NCBI GenBank assembly: GCA_021613335.1
Contig: JAJTWR010000236.1
Span: 324,501 to 388,500, forward strand
Reading direction: 5' to 3'
Source: Whitmania pigra
Lineage: Eukaryota > Annelida > Clitellata > Hirudinida > Haemopidae
Length of the DNA: 64,000 nucleotides
Position numbers and translations under genes: made by a program. Under the pieces are notes generated by a model. That model saw nothing but the letters and a program-made list of their open reading frames with translations, had not been told where the DNA came from and ran no database searches. How positions within the stretch are numbered: the first letter of the stretch is position 1; the number at the start of each line of letters is the position of its first letter. Positions 25,359-36,829 of this stretch are shown here, piece by piece.

Positions 25359-27974
25359 ATGATCAAGAAATTCGTGAAAGAAAAAAGATTTGTTACGTTT
25401 TCAATTTTTTCTTTAATTTTCATTTTATTCCAAACTTCATGGCGACTGCAACATGTGAAATACATGAACACCAACGTTTCTTATGTGACCTTGTGCAATG
25501 CAAGGTTACAGGGCAACCACAGAACTGGAAATCATCTTTTCATGTTGTCTGCTCTTCTTGATTTTGCGATTAAAACTCAGAGAGAAGTTGTGTTGCCTGC
25601 CAAAGGATGGGTTTTGGATAAAATATTTGATTTCAACCAATTAAACTATTTTGGTGGACACTTATTCAAAATTACCAGGTGAGAAAAAATGTTTATTATT
25701 AAACATAGATATTGGCAAGGGAATTTGCGGAACCCCGCTTTTGCAAATTGTCCTTAGAGTGCAATCGGTCATACACTGTCATACACGGTCATACCTTATC
25801 GCCAAAGCGGGGACCTCTTCCACATCTCGCTGCAAGTAAGGGATCGTAGCACCAAGTTTTCCCACGTTGTTCACTTTCTGCTGAACCTCCATCGGTAACT
25901 CGGTTTTATTCCACTTTCGTCTCCTTTCAAGGCTAATCATAACGACTCCGACTGATGAGCTCGCCTGGAACCATTTTTGTTTCATCCAACTGCATAGCGG
26001 CTGGTTTTGGACTTCTTACTTCCTCGAACATCAGCTGGACTACTTGTGACTTGACTTCGCGGATCTTGCTGTCCGCGGAATTGTTGAGCATCCACTGGGT
26101 TCGTATTAAAGGAAAGCTTCAACACTTTCACGATGGACTTCAGTAGTTGTCGCAGGCTCGTTCTCTTGCTATAAAAGGCAATTGCTATCAGCAAGGCCAA
26201 GCCATTTACTGGAGTGTCGGTTAAGTTTCCTCTCCAGTTTCTAGAACATTGACGCACCAATATATCATAGATGGTAACCGCCAGAGCAGCGTTGGAGGGT
26301 GCACGAACTTGATCCTTTACACCTTAAAACTTGCAAACTCCATTCAATATAAAACTAGATTTTTTGATACATAAATAGTTTTGGTAACTCTTTCATTATG
26401 ACAACAATCTGTAAGCGAAACTATGCATTCCATAAGGTTGCCCCTAATATGGTTGTGAAATGTGATTTTTTCATGTTTCCTACATGTAAACAAAAGACGT
26501 GCTGAGCTGTTGAAGTTTTTGTTTTTTACAACTTATGTAATATTGCAAGCAGCTCAGCACAATCTCAAACCAGATCCTGCCAATCCTACCATATGCAGAT
26601 CATATATTCCGCTCGATTATTCAGTTCTGTTCGCTGAATAGTTATTCAACAAACTTGTTAACTTATTATTCTGCCGACCCCTGATTTTATTCAATTGGAA
26701 TAATCCGGGGGTTCGCAAATAAGTAAGTTAACTAATAAGTTTATTAGAGCAGGTATTCAGTTAACGGAACTGAATAATAGAAGTTAAAGTGTTTAAGGAT
26801 TGAGGTACTCAAGGATGCAAATGGATATTTGGGTTTCCAAGTTGTCTTGATTCTCGTTGTTTGTCAGGTGATTATCGAGAACGCTTTTCTGTAGCAAAAA
26901 TAGATTACGTGCTCGTAAAAGATGCCAAATATAATTAATTATAAATTTAATTATTTTAGCAATATAAACTTAATTAATTTCCAAAAATCTAAGTTTACAA
27001 CACAATGATGTAATGATTGGGTAGTTATGTTCGAATTTGTGTCTCGAATATACATTAACAACTCATAACTACGTAAAATTACAATATTTTAATTTTATCA
27101 AACCAGATATGAAAACAGGAGTTCAATTTGTCCTTGCAAAACAATACAGAATCCACACTATGATTATGACGTTCGTTTCAACCAATCTCAGTTTCTGAAG
27201 ATAAATTCTGATCAAAAAGTTAATGTTGAAATGTGTGGACTGAGTCAAACCTATTTACATACTTTAACTCCTGAAGTGGCAGATAGACTCAGTTTGTTGC
27301 CAAAATTACTGAAAGATGGAGCTTTTGATAAAGCAATTGTAATAATAAATTTGTTCAAAAAGATTATGTTGAAAGATGAGTTGAGCTCATTTTCTCTCTA
27401 TTCTTACAACGGAATAGAAAATAATTCCACATCTTACATTTCCCTGAAATCGTATTCAGATGATGAATCAAATTTCCCTAGTTGGTTTCGATTCGTTGAT
27501 TCAGTTGAAGAGGAACCGTTTGTTGTGGGTGTTCATCTTAGAATGGGAGACTTTCTACATCCACCGTCCGTAAATTACGGGTTGACTGTAGCTGATAGAA
27601 ATTATTTTCTAGATTCTATTGAATATTTTATTAAGGCTCACAGAAAAATTGTTTTCGTCGTTTTAAGTGATGACATGAATTGGGCCAGAGAACATTTTCC
27701 AAACTATTTTCACACCACGAACTCATCATCAACATTTAATACAACAGACATCAAAATAGTATTTTTCAGGGACAGCTTGCCTCAAGACTTTGCTTTCCTT
27801 TGTCGCTCAGATGGTCTGATTATGTCGACAGGAACATTTGGATGGTGGGCAGGATGGTTCAACAGTCGAGCAACAGTTATTTATTACGACAACTATCCAA
27901 GAAATAACTCTGCTCTGGGTAAACTTTTAGACAAAAGGAAGTACTACATCAAGCGCTGGATTCCCATGCTTTGA
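25359..27974 (+). CDS. GT11 alpha-1,2-fucosyltransferase-like type II membrane protein
   Basis: Two coding exons, 25359-25678 and 27107-27974, give 395 residues. A short basic cytoplasmic tail is followed by a membrane anchor at about 11-27 and a lumenal stem, as in Golgi type II glycosyltransferases. GT11 landmarks: a nucleotide-sugar loop-like RTGNHLFMLSA at about 55-65, HLRMGD at 250-255, and STGTFGWWAGWF at 347-358. The family transfers fucose from GDP-fucose to galactose on glycans. The usual HxRRGD motif here reads HLRMGD, so the second Arg is Met; whether activity survives is unclear. The intron (25679-27106) holds a GC-richer minus-strand protein-like remnant and an inverted repeat. 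Confidence 0.88.
25700..26330 (-). other. Unidentified protein-like remnant in the fucosyltransferase intron
   Basis: A GC-richer block inside an AT-rich intron. On the minus strand it has a long frame (26260-25982) with amphipathic helical character, e.g. NGLALLIAIAFYSKR and LRQLLKSIVKVLK, followed by stops. It may be a decayed transposon or processed pseudogene. I do not recognise the family. Confidence 0.3.
26617..26777. repeat. Inverted-repeat (MITE-like) element
   Basis: Ends TTATTCAGTTCTGTT and, reversed, TTATTCAGTTCCGTT. Pairing continues imperfectly inward over about 70 bases to an apex near 26695. It has no coding capacity. Confidence 0.6.
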
Positions 27975-28770
27975 TACAATTGAAGGCTTTATTAATCTTA
28001 TTGAACATATCTAAAATCATTCTCTTATTTGTAACTTTCGTCATTCGTGTCCATTTCTTTATTGTTGAAGAAATAAGTTGAAGGCTCCTTTCGAAATTTT
28101 GTTTTCGATTCTACTAAATATTTTATTACGTTTTTCGTTCTTTATCGTACTAGGGTTACGTTTCACCATGTACAAAAGCTAACTAAAACATTTGAGTGAC
28201 TGGAATGCAAATTCTGGTGCTTGTTCCTGATTGTTTCAAAAATTTAAATTTCGGGCTAAAATTACACAAATAATAAAAAAAATTTATTATTTAATTGAAA
28301 ACGTTATGTGATTCTGAAACGTTTGTTGATCATTAGATCATGAGGATCGATTGAAGCCAATTTTTCTTCTTAAGCTTTTAACAAAATTAGATTTTACTTT
28401 ATTAAGCACATAATTTAATTGCCAAAATATCAATCGCAGTATGAAAAGGCACTGCAACAATCACGATCGAAATACTCGACAATGGTTAATTAGACAAGTT
28501 TGAGAATAGATTTAAAAGGGATACTGTCTCTGATAAGGGCCGGATTAAAATTTTATTTATATATTAAGTTATTAGTCCGTGGAATTGTGATGTATGAAAA
28601 AAAGGTTAGAATAGAAGGGACTTGGTCCTGCCCTTTCTGATGATTTAAGTACTGCTGATCTAACTACTTTAAAGTACTAGTTATTAACTATAAGTATAAT
28701 AACTATAAAGTTATAAAGTTAAAAAAAATATAAGTATATTAACTATAAGTAACTACTAGTTAATAACTAG

Positions 28771-28862
28771 TTAACTACTTATACTTAATAACTGGTTGTT
28801 AACTACTTATACTTAATAACTGGTTGTTAACTACTTATACTTAATAACTGGTTGTTAACTAC
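28771..28862. repeat. Minisatellite, 28-bp unit, three copies
   Basis: Three nearly exact copies of a unit beginning TTAACTACTTATACTTAATA, plus a partial fourth. The block is preceded by related TAACTA-rich sequence from about 28680. Confidence 0.85.
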
Positions 28863-28891
28863 TATAGTTAATAACTACCCATCTCTGATGG

Positions 28892-29007
28892 AGTATATAA
28901 TGAATGTGACGATATAACGAATAACGAATTCGACGCTATAACGAATTCTTAAGTTCGTTATAAGATCCAATTCGTTATTCGTTATATCGTCTCATTCGTT
29001 ATATAGT
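28892..29007. repeat. Nested palindrome able to form a cruciform
   Basis: Perfect 23-bp arms at 28908-28930 and 28969-28991 (GACGATATAACGAATAACGA...). A second hairpin, TATAACGAA/TTCGTTATA, sits in the loop, and imperfect pairing extends about 16 bases outward. This is the shape of a small MITE. Confidence 0.8.
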
Positions 29008-29203
29008 GTAGGATTTTAAAAAAGACAGAAATAAGGTAAATGCAATTTGTTCAAGATAAGATGTTCAAATTAATAAAATTCATAGTATATATTTAATAGT
29101 CTTCGTCTCCTTGCTCCGTCTATTAAATTAAGTAACGATGAATCTGAAAATGTAAAAATAAAATATGAACAAGCTTTCATCACATTTCGATTACGAATAA
29201 TAC

Positions 29204-31377
29204 CTATGAAAAGTCCAAGTCGATTGTTCCCAAAGTGTAAAGAAACGAAGCCCACAAAGTTACTGCTCTGTCCACTTCTTCGGATGTCAACTTGTCCAAT
29301 GTATCACCTTCAAGAGAAAACAGTGTCATCATTCGATCGTGAGACAAAAGAAATGTCAATAAAACAAGTTGCGATACCTCCGCTATTGTAGACTGCAAAG
29401 TATCTTCTCATGTTGGTTAGGAACTCGAATCTTGGAATTTTTGCATCGTCAACCCATTTCGATGTGCTTGCACTGGCCGTCAGATTCGACACTTTAGCTA
29501 AATTCCATTCTTTAAAAAACGTATCGAAGATTGCCTGGAAAAGTAAAATTTAGATATTAAAAACAAGAGAAATAGATCAAGAATTGCTTTATTGCACCTG
29601 CACGGGTGTGTGCAACTTATCACCGTTGTTGATTATCAGTCCACTGATATTGTACACCCCTCTTTCTGATCTCATGATGAGTTTAATATTTTCTTTCTCA
29701 CTCTGAAGTTTACAGCAATGAATTAGGTGTTTTGTCGAATAGAGAGAACTCTCGTCAATCATCATACCTCTTGACCTGCAAAATACTGCCTTTCTCCTTT
29801 AGAATCTTGTTCCTGCAATAATATCTCAAATGTAAAGGTGAAAGGTTTCATGCAATACTTTGTAATTTAAACTTGATGTTACCCCAGCAGTCCACAAAGC
29901 CAGTCTCAAAGTTCTCCTCGGTTTAAGTTCAAGCTTTTTAATTATTCTCATTGCCTGTTTGAGACGAAAAATATGACGCAAGACAATTAAGTAGCTGACT
30001 AGAAAATTTCAGAAATAACCTCATATAGCATGTTGCAACCGATGGCGTTATTGGAAACACCGTCGTCGACGTGCCACGAATCCGTGTGAGTTCCAGACAA
30101 AATTATCTGGAAAATTGGCAATTGATGGAGAAGCTTGATGACTTATATTACGAAATGGGTTTGCATTACTTCTTTTTTCATATTAGTTCCAGGTATGTCG
30201 ATGATGAGATTCCTGGATTCCCTATCGTTACCGGTCATAGTGTTGATGTGAAGATCGATGGTGGCGTTCGGATCTGCAACGAAATTGTTTTAAATTGACT
30301 TTGCTAAGTTTTATTTTTTGTTTTTAAGATAACCCCATCAAACTAACCTCTTTTCATTATTCTCTCGATAAATGCGGCATCTTCGATGGTGATGGCTGCT
30401 GCTGGTATTTTCTTGCTGCCCCTGTACATCTTAATGACATACACAAATTTTTTAAATAGAGAAACACCAAAAGCATTGTCATTACGAACCACGGGACCCG
30501 TGTGGGGATTGTAGATGGAGAAGGAAGCAATACTGCGAGTGAGTGAGGCCACGGCTCCATGTTCAGCTGCCTTCGAAGCTCCGTCGTTTCGATATTGGAC
30601 GCATGTCGGATAATCCTGGCATTCCTGATTGTAGACCACAATTTTTCCCACGGCCTGAAAAATTTTATGTAATATAAATCGCTTAGAAGTAATCTTATTT
30701 TAGCCACGATCCAAACCTCAGATGCTCTCTTATCTAATTCGTCGAAGCTTTTGACCAACAAGACGGGAGCAGTAAGTTTTCCAGCCACTGAAGGACCGTA
30801 GGCCACTATGGCTAGACTTTTGCTTCTGATTTTAGAGTGGAATGTTGCTGACGAACTCACTTCTTGCCACCTGGTGACCTGGTGGAACAAGGTGGCATTT
30901 AATTATTGATTTTAATTGCAAACGCCATATTCACAGTCATACCATGACTTTTTCCTCTCTCACATCCAAGGAATTGTTCGTAGAATCTTTTTTGAGAAGG
31001 TCTGAGTGATAAATAAAAATATTACTCCTTCGTTAATTAGAGATCAAGTTATTATTTCGTTTCCCTTCGTTCGCTTCAAAACTCACCGATAGCTCTTTCC
31101 AGGCCATCAGATCCAGCCAGTCGAGGTCCGTAGGTGTCGGTCGCATAGGCAAGTCTCATGTAAGACTGTCCTTTGTTATCTCCGTTCATGAAGTTTTTAA
31201 TTTTTTCAACTCCATCTGAATTATTTGATCATCTTCCCAATTTATCGTGTCTACGTCAAGAGTTATTTGATGTTTAATCAACTAACCTTTAACAACGTTA
31301 AGCTTACTGGTCCAGTCGTCGGATGCTGCTGCTAGCAGCAATGAAAGGAAACACAATTGGAGGAATAGTGTCTTCAT
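29204..31377 (-). CDS. CPQ: Carboxypeptidase Q-like M28 protein, probably catalytically dead
   Basis: 12 exons on the minus strand: 31377-31287, 31215-31087, 31001-30943, 30878-30717, 30654-30348, 30273-30170, 30106-30020, 29954-29883, 29812-29768, 29702-29598, 29534-29378, 29307-29204. All are GT-AG with matching phases and give 473 residues (human CPQ 472). A signal peptide (MKTLFLQLCFLSLLLAAAS) is followed by the CPQ sequence YGPRLAGS, SFDELDKRASE, GKIVVYNQE, SIASFSIYNPHTG and RRTLRLALWTA. CPQ is a secreted/lysosomal di-zinc dipeptidase. Compared with the human residues as I recall them, His290 is kept (THTDSW), Asp302 is Asn (GVSNNA), the base Glu336 is Gly with Glu337 kept (WTAGEQ), Asp364 is Glu (MRSERG), and the His434 region HHSHGD reads YNSGGD. 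There is also a ~20-residue insert after PHTG. It is probably a secreted pseudoenzyme. Confidence 0.92.
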
Positions 31378-32139
31378 CCTTGTTTAACAGCTCGAACAAG
31401 ATGAAGAACTGAGGATGTTGTGGGTTTCAAATTATGTCCTTATATAGATAAATTTAGACGGCTTGTAAGAAGCTTAACGTCAATATACAATATTTAATGT
31501 TAAACATTGTTCGTTCGATGAGAGTATAATATTGATTGGTGGGCGTTTGTTAAATCGCTAATTCGATTATTAAGTAATTAATGTTTTTATAACCAGCTAA
31601 GATTTAACAATTTAACAAATCAAATTTGAAAACTATAATTTAATTAAAATTAACTTTATTATATCGTAAAATGTTAATGGGTTAGAAAGTTTCATATTTA
31701 TTTATTTATTCATTTATCACAACCAAAACAAAATGCCACCAGTGACCAATACCACAAATTGGAGTCAGTTAAAACGAAGACAGAGTGATTAGACACAAAT
31801 TTAAGTCATTAAATTGTTATAAATGTTCTCAAATCAGTGCTGGAAATGCAAGCTTTAAATTGACTATAGGTTGTGGAGCTGATAATATCTTGGAGCAGCG
31901 AGTTTCAGGGTTTCACTAATCGGTTGATGAAACGAGTGACCCTTTGATTGGTGGAGCAGTTTTCTTGGCGTAGACGGAGGCAGTGTTTCGAATTCTGGCA
32001 TTTTTTTCGGGTTTTCCCTATCCATATATAAAAGTAACAGCTTATTAAGCTGTAAATATTAACAGCTTAAGAAGTCAAAAGCAAGTTTATATAACAAATA
32101 TAATAACGTTAATTGAATTTATTTTCTGTAAAACTTTCG
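31378..32139. other. Intergenic, CPQ-like promoter side
   Basis: Upstream flank of the CPQ-like gene. A short (ATTT)n run at about 31697-31715 is followed by a GC-richer segment (31720-32000) that looks like an old retroelement end, though I cannot assign it. No coding frame is seen. Confidence 0.4.
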
Positions 32140-32367
32140 CTACACCATCATTGCCTTCAAAGTGTCATCATTAAGTCGGTTTCGTTGATTGTTTGCAAAG
32201 AAGGTCATTATAGAAAAATCTCTTTCTGCTTTCACTGAAGTTGGTTGAATTGTTATCAAACATTTGTAAGGTTTATCAACATTTTCAGGTTGCTTAAAAC
32301 AACTGAATTTCCTTTTTGTTGGTATGGGAGACAAATTCATTTTCAAGTTGACTTTGTCGTGGGTCAT
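32140..32367 (-). pseudogene. hAT-family transposase C-terminal dimerisation remnant
   Basis: The minus-strand translation contains TSVKAERDFSIM...NNQRNRLNDDTLKAMMVL. This has the pattern of the hAT C-terminal dimerisation domain (TS.ESER.FS ... R..L...TL.AL..L). Only about 60 residues are recognisable and the catalytic core is missing, so it is a fragment. Confidence 0.6.
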
Positions 32368-33222
32368 GCTCCCGCAAAAATATCAGCTCATCACACAGGG
32401 AGATTTCCATTTTAGAAACTTCTTTGTTCTCTTCACCAATATCCTCAACTTCTATTTCATAAGCATCATCAGTTTGGTCAGTTTCATTCGGGTTTCAAGC
32501 AAAACAAAACACGGTTTCGGGTTCACAAAATCGATAAAAAAAACCGTAAACCCGGGGCGACCACACGTAACATGAAATCGGGGAATTTGGGGATAGTGCA
32601 GTAATTGAAGTTGTGTAATATTTTGTGACAGAGGCATAAATCGTGGATGAGGTGTCGGTGTTCGAGTGTCTTGGGTCCGAGTTTCTGAAGTCTGCGCCAA
32701 TCTAAACAAGTATTTTGTACCCAGGCACCGGCTAGAAAAAAGTGACACCGGTCGATTCTTAGAGCCCAGGAAGCAAGCAATTTTTTTTAATCAAAATGTC
32801 ACAATCATGGCCTCTTTTTATTTTTGTTTTTCAATGACCATATAAGCAAATCATAGTGGCACCGAGTGTTTAGTGGCACAAACTTTCTGTTGACATCCCA
32901 AATCATTCAATGTTAGAGCAATATTTTCTTATGGCATTCAACATTTTTGTTAATATTTATTTCAACAAAATTGTTACTTGACTTTCTTGGTGAAATATTT
33001 TCAAAATTATTAATGGAAATGTATGCTCGTTGCCAATCAAAGAATGAATTAGAAGTGGACATAAATAATAGCAAAAGTTGTGTAAAGCTTCAAATTTATG
33101 CTTTATAACAATTATTTTACAAACCTTGTCGACGGTAATGATAAATCTTATGAACTAAAAACATTTTCTGCTAACCACAGAAATGTTTTCGTAATTATGT
33201 CCTGTTATTAGGTCCGACTCTG
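32368..33222. other. Intergenic upstream of TCTP copy 2
   Basis: No convincing gene. Overlapping open frames at 32452-32780 on the minus strand show no family signature. Confidence 0.4.
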
Positions 33223-33427
33223 ATGGTTCGCCCGGCAGTAGAGATTTTAAATAAAAAATTTACAAATTTATTTTTCATCATTTTAATAAACACTCCATTG
33301 TCTTTTTATTGGCTTTTACTCAAAGTGGAATGCTTCATTTTAGGTTTTCGATATCAGGTGCATTGTCATTTCAATAATAGACTATTTCTTCTTTGCTGTT
33401 TTCTCAAATTTAATTGTAACATTCAAA

Positions 33428-34147
33428 ATGATTATATACAAGGATGCTTTTACCGGTTTGTTGCTATATATTTAACTTCAAAAACATCTTTATGGATTCA
33501 TGCAATGCATTAATTATTGTAAATGTTTAATTTAGGCGATGAGCTCTTCTCTGACAGCGTTCGCATGGAGCTTGTACACAACATCGTCTACAAACTCAAG
33601 GGAACGGTTGGTATTTTTGATATTAAGTGTCCTTTCCTAAAACGTATTTTAACTTTACCATCAGAACTATGTTTTACCATTACATTTATTATTATTCATT
33701 TTCTGAATTAGTCGATTTAAAGAGTTAAATGTATTCTGACAGATGAGGACAGATTCCTACGACATCGATGATGCAGCAATCGGAGGTAACAAATCGGCTG
33801 AAATTGCAGATGAGGGTGCAGATTCAACTAGTAGACAGGGGGTTGACATTGTTCTTAATGGAAGGCTTGTTGAGTACACCATGGGAAAGAAAGACTACAT
33901 GAGTCACATCAAGACCTACATGAAGCAGGTGAAGGAAAGGCTTGAACAGGAGAAGCCTGAGGAAGTTGCTTTGTTTCAGTCAAATGCTCAGAACTTCGTC
34001 AAAGAGGTTTTGGGAGACTTCAAGGAATATCAACTCTTCTGTGGTGAATCAATGAAGCCCGATGGTATGCTGGCTTTGATGAAATGGGAGGATGATAGGC
34101 CATACATGTACTTCTTCAAACACGGTCTCCTCGAGGAGAAAGTTTGA
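33428..34147 (+). CDS. TPT1: Translationally controlled tumour protein (TCTP), copy 2
   Basis: Three coding exons, 33428-33455, 33536-33606 and 33743-34147, encode the same 167-residue protein as copy 1. Exon 3 (405 nt) differs from copy 1 only in the last sense codon (GTT against GTC), and exon 2 by one silent change. Intron 2 is 136 bp here against 113 bp in copy 1, and the 5' flank has a short insertion near 33376. The duplicated block runs from about 33220 to 34440, matching about 21840-23050. Both copies look functional, with intact splice sites and frames. Confidence 0.95.
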
Positions 34148-34655
34148 GAATTTGTGATGCAACAACTTGATAATTTGTTTCAATAATACACTTCAAGTTG
34201 TTTACATTTTGTGGAAGGAGTCTTCTAGGGCTGCTAAAAAGGGGACTAAATATATGTTTATATCATTATAATTTTGTGTTACGACTTGTTTTTTTATTGT
34301 AAGTTTGAGCTTGATTTTATTTTGTCGAAAGCTGCATCGTGGGCTGAAATTGTAATTATTTATATTACACAATAATTTAAATCGTTGTTGTTGCTGTTTG
34401 TTAAGATTTTTGTAAAAAAATATTCTAGGAGCCAAAATTTCTCGCAGACCTGCATTTTCTTACTAAAACTACATAAAATTTTCAAATGGAAGTGTTAAAT
34501 ATGCGTATGGGTTTAAATGTAAACTTTATTATAAGTATTATATTTCGACGTTAAAGGCATAACATTGACAGGGAAAGTAACTGAGTGAAAGGTAGGTAGC
34601 CCAATCAACTTTGTTGGGGGTCGCCAAAACATGGCACGTTTTGCCGAGGGGTCGC
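34148..34655. other. TCTP copy 2 3' flank
   Basis: 3'UTR-like sequence matching the copy 1 flank to about 34440, then unrelated AT-rich sequence. No gene is seen. Confidence 0.5.
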
Positions 34656-34659
34656 AGTA

Positions 34660-34905
34660 GCTTAATATGTTTGCCAGTGACCTACTTTACAGTTCAGGAT
34701 GAGAACCGCAGAACTTCGAGGATTTAGCTTTTGTGGAAATCATGTGACAGAATAACAGGGATGTACAATTTGCGTATCAGAATACGAATTTGGGGATAGG
34801 TAAAGCAACTCCAGTGTGCGCATAAGTTTCACGAAGAGTGCCTGAGAGAATGGTTGAAAGAACTTGCATTTTGTGCAGGACAAATGTTTCCAGTGAAAAT
34901 AAAGC
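34660..34905 (+). pseudogene. RING-H2 pseudogene
   Basis: Nucleotide-level similarity to the 3' half of the RING gene at 17285: GAGAAC..AGGATTTA, then ACAATTTGCGTATCAGAATACGAAT, CATAAGTTTCACGAAGAGTG and TTGTGCAGGACAAATGTTT. Several indels break the frame, one removes part of the last Cys pair, and no start region is visible. It is a decayed copy of this local RING family. Confidence 0.8.
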
Positions 34906-35612
34906 GAGAATTTGAAACATTTTGGAGCGCACGATCAGAAACTGAAGATATCCATGAAGACTGGATGTCCTAAGTGATGAAGTAAGGCTGCCCGACAAAT
35001 TAACGAAAGACTAAACTGTGACGTCTAAACTAGAAGTGAGGCAGAACAGTTACGATTGCAATAAATTATTACTTAAATTATATTAAATTAAATTTTTACT
35101 TTATAGTTTTATTTCCATTTCTGAAAAATTTGATCGAGTGAGAGGCATGTCACTCCTTTTTTTCTCAAATTTTATTAAAATTCAGTTTTTGTTTTACTCT
35201 CATTTCCAGCGAATTCCATTTTATTTCTATATAATTTAAATTCTAATCAATTTGTACAATTTTGAATCATTTTATATCGGTTTTATTGCGATCGTTCTAG
35301 TTTCCAGTTTTAGCATCAGTTACAGGAATATCACTGCCCCATTCATGATCATTCTCTACTCAAACAATCGGCAATGGATAACTTTATTTTTTATTAATTT
35401 GCTCATGCCTGATAATTATTATTTAACAATTTTTTGTATATATTTTAAAATATTTGTTAATGTTTATTATTTAGAAAATTGATTAACCTTTAAAAAGATT
35501 TATCCAGAATCTTTTATTCTATTCGAATATTAGCAACTCAAAAAAAAAAGTCAAATTAATAAGCAATACGATTAGTAAACAATACGATATATAGTTAATA
35601 ATTCAACACGCT
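34906..35612. other. Intergenic AT-rich
   Basis: No coding frame with recognisable signature between the RING pseudogene and the next RING gene. The frame at 35252-35482 is low-complexity and hydrophobic and is not supported. Confidence 0.4.
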
Positions 35613-35993
35613 ATGAATGCAATCTACTTTTGCAACGAATGCATTAGTTACTTGTGCACCAGACGAATAGTCTCTGTTTGTCCGGCTTGTAAAACCAATG
35701 ACATAGAAATAATTTATGATCCAAAACTTTACCGTAAATCTCTGAGACATCAAATGTTTAAATCTGCCTGTAAATTAATAAGTTTGGTAGGCATCATTCA
35801 ATATGAGGATTTACCGCTTGTGGAAATCCAGGTAACCGATGGACAAGGATGTGCAATTTGCTTATCAGAATACGAACTTGGGGAAGAGGTAAAGCAACTC
35901 CAGTGTGAGCATAAGTTCCACGAAGATTGTCTGAAAGAATGGTCAAACGAACATGACACTTGCCCCTTGTGCAGGTCTAATATTTTTGAATGA
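35613..35993 (+). CDS. Compact RING-H2 E3 ubiquitin ligase, RNF115/126-like (copy 2)
   Basis: Single exon, 126 residues. The N-terminal zinc pair is C7-x2-C10 and C23-x2-C26. The RING-H2 ligands C80, C83, C98, H100, H103, C106, C117 and C120 are all present. It is close to the gene at 17285 (shared VEIQVTDGQGCAICLSEYEL), but lacks about 13 residues in the linker and shows many replacements in the N-terminal half, so it is a diverged paralogue. Intronless. It is probably a soluble ubiquitin ligase with unknown substrate. Confidence 0.85.
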   Translation: MNAIYFCNECISYLCTRRIVSVCPACKTNDIEIIYDPKLYRKSLRHQMFKSACKLISLVGIIQYEDLPLVEIQVTDGQGCAICLSEYELGEEVKQLQCEHKFHEDCLKEWSNEHDTCPLCRSNIFE

Positions 35994-36829
35994 AATTTAA
36001 ATGAATTGAGACTTGTATCGTTAGTTGATGTCGAAATGTTTTAAATTGTATGTTAAGACTGAAAGTTCCACATCAAGCTCTTTTTAAATAAATATATAAC
36101 CGATTGAAAATATTGAAGAAAGTCTTTATGAATAAATCAGAAATCAGTCCTTACAAATGGATTAAATATGCATCTAATTATAATTAATTTTTTGCTTTTG
36201 TATTGCTCTAGTTTCTTTGCATCTTTCCCTTTTAGTGAATTAAAGGTTTTACATCTTTCAATGAATTTATATCAAAAGAATGATATCGATTGTGAATAAA
36301 TATGAAAATAAATTAGTCAGTTTATACATCTTCAATTAAAAAATGATTGTATGTTCCATACAAAAATGTTTTTGAAAGAATTCCTTTAAACGATTATTTG
36401 TTTCCTATGACATAAAACATCAAGTGGCAACAAACTGCGGTACTAGTGACGCTGACAAACTAGTCTCGCGAAATAACAACAAATTAATTAAATGATTTTA
36501 TATTAGAGTCTTTTATGGTCGAAATTTAAAAACTTACAATTTAATGAAATTCTGTCGTAAAAAAGCGAATTTATGTTTTTTGAATGTATACAAAACGCAT
36601 CTACTAATCACTGGTTATTGCAATATTAATATTATTGCTATTTTTAAGGTGAAGATATTTTTTTAATTTTTTATTTGAATTCATAAAATGTAATTAATGT
36701 TATTTATCTTTAAAAGAATAACTTGGCTGATTGACACTCTTTACTTTCTGCATACATAATGTCGATAAATTACTTAGTTAAGTTATCAATAAACTAGATG
36801 ACAAGGTTAGATAATAATCGAAATCGCTA
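35994..36829. other. Intergenic AT-rich
   Basis: No gene or repeat family seen between the two RING genes; poly(A)-signal-like AATAAA near 36088. Confidence 0.4.

Larger units (their letters stand above)
27975..29203. other. Intergenic between two convergent genes
   Basis: 3' flanks of the fucosyltransferase gene and of the carboxypeptidase Q-like gene. It contains the 28-bp minisatellite and the palindrome listed separately. No coding frame is seen. Confidence 0.5.
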
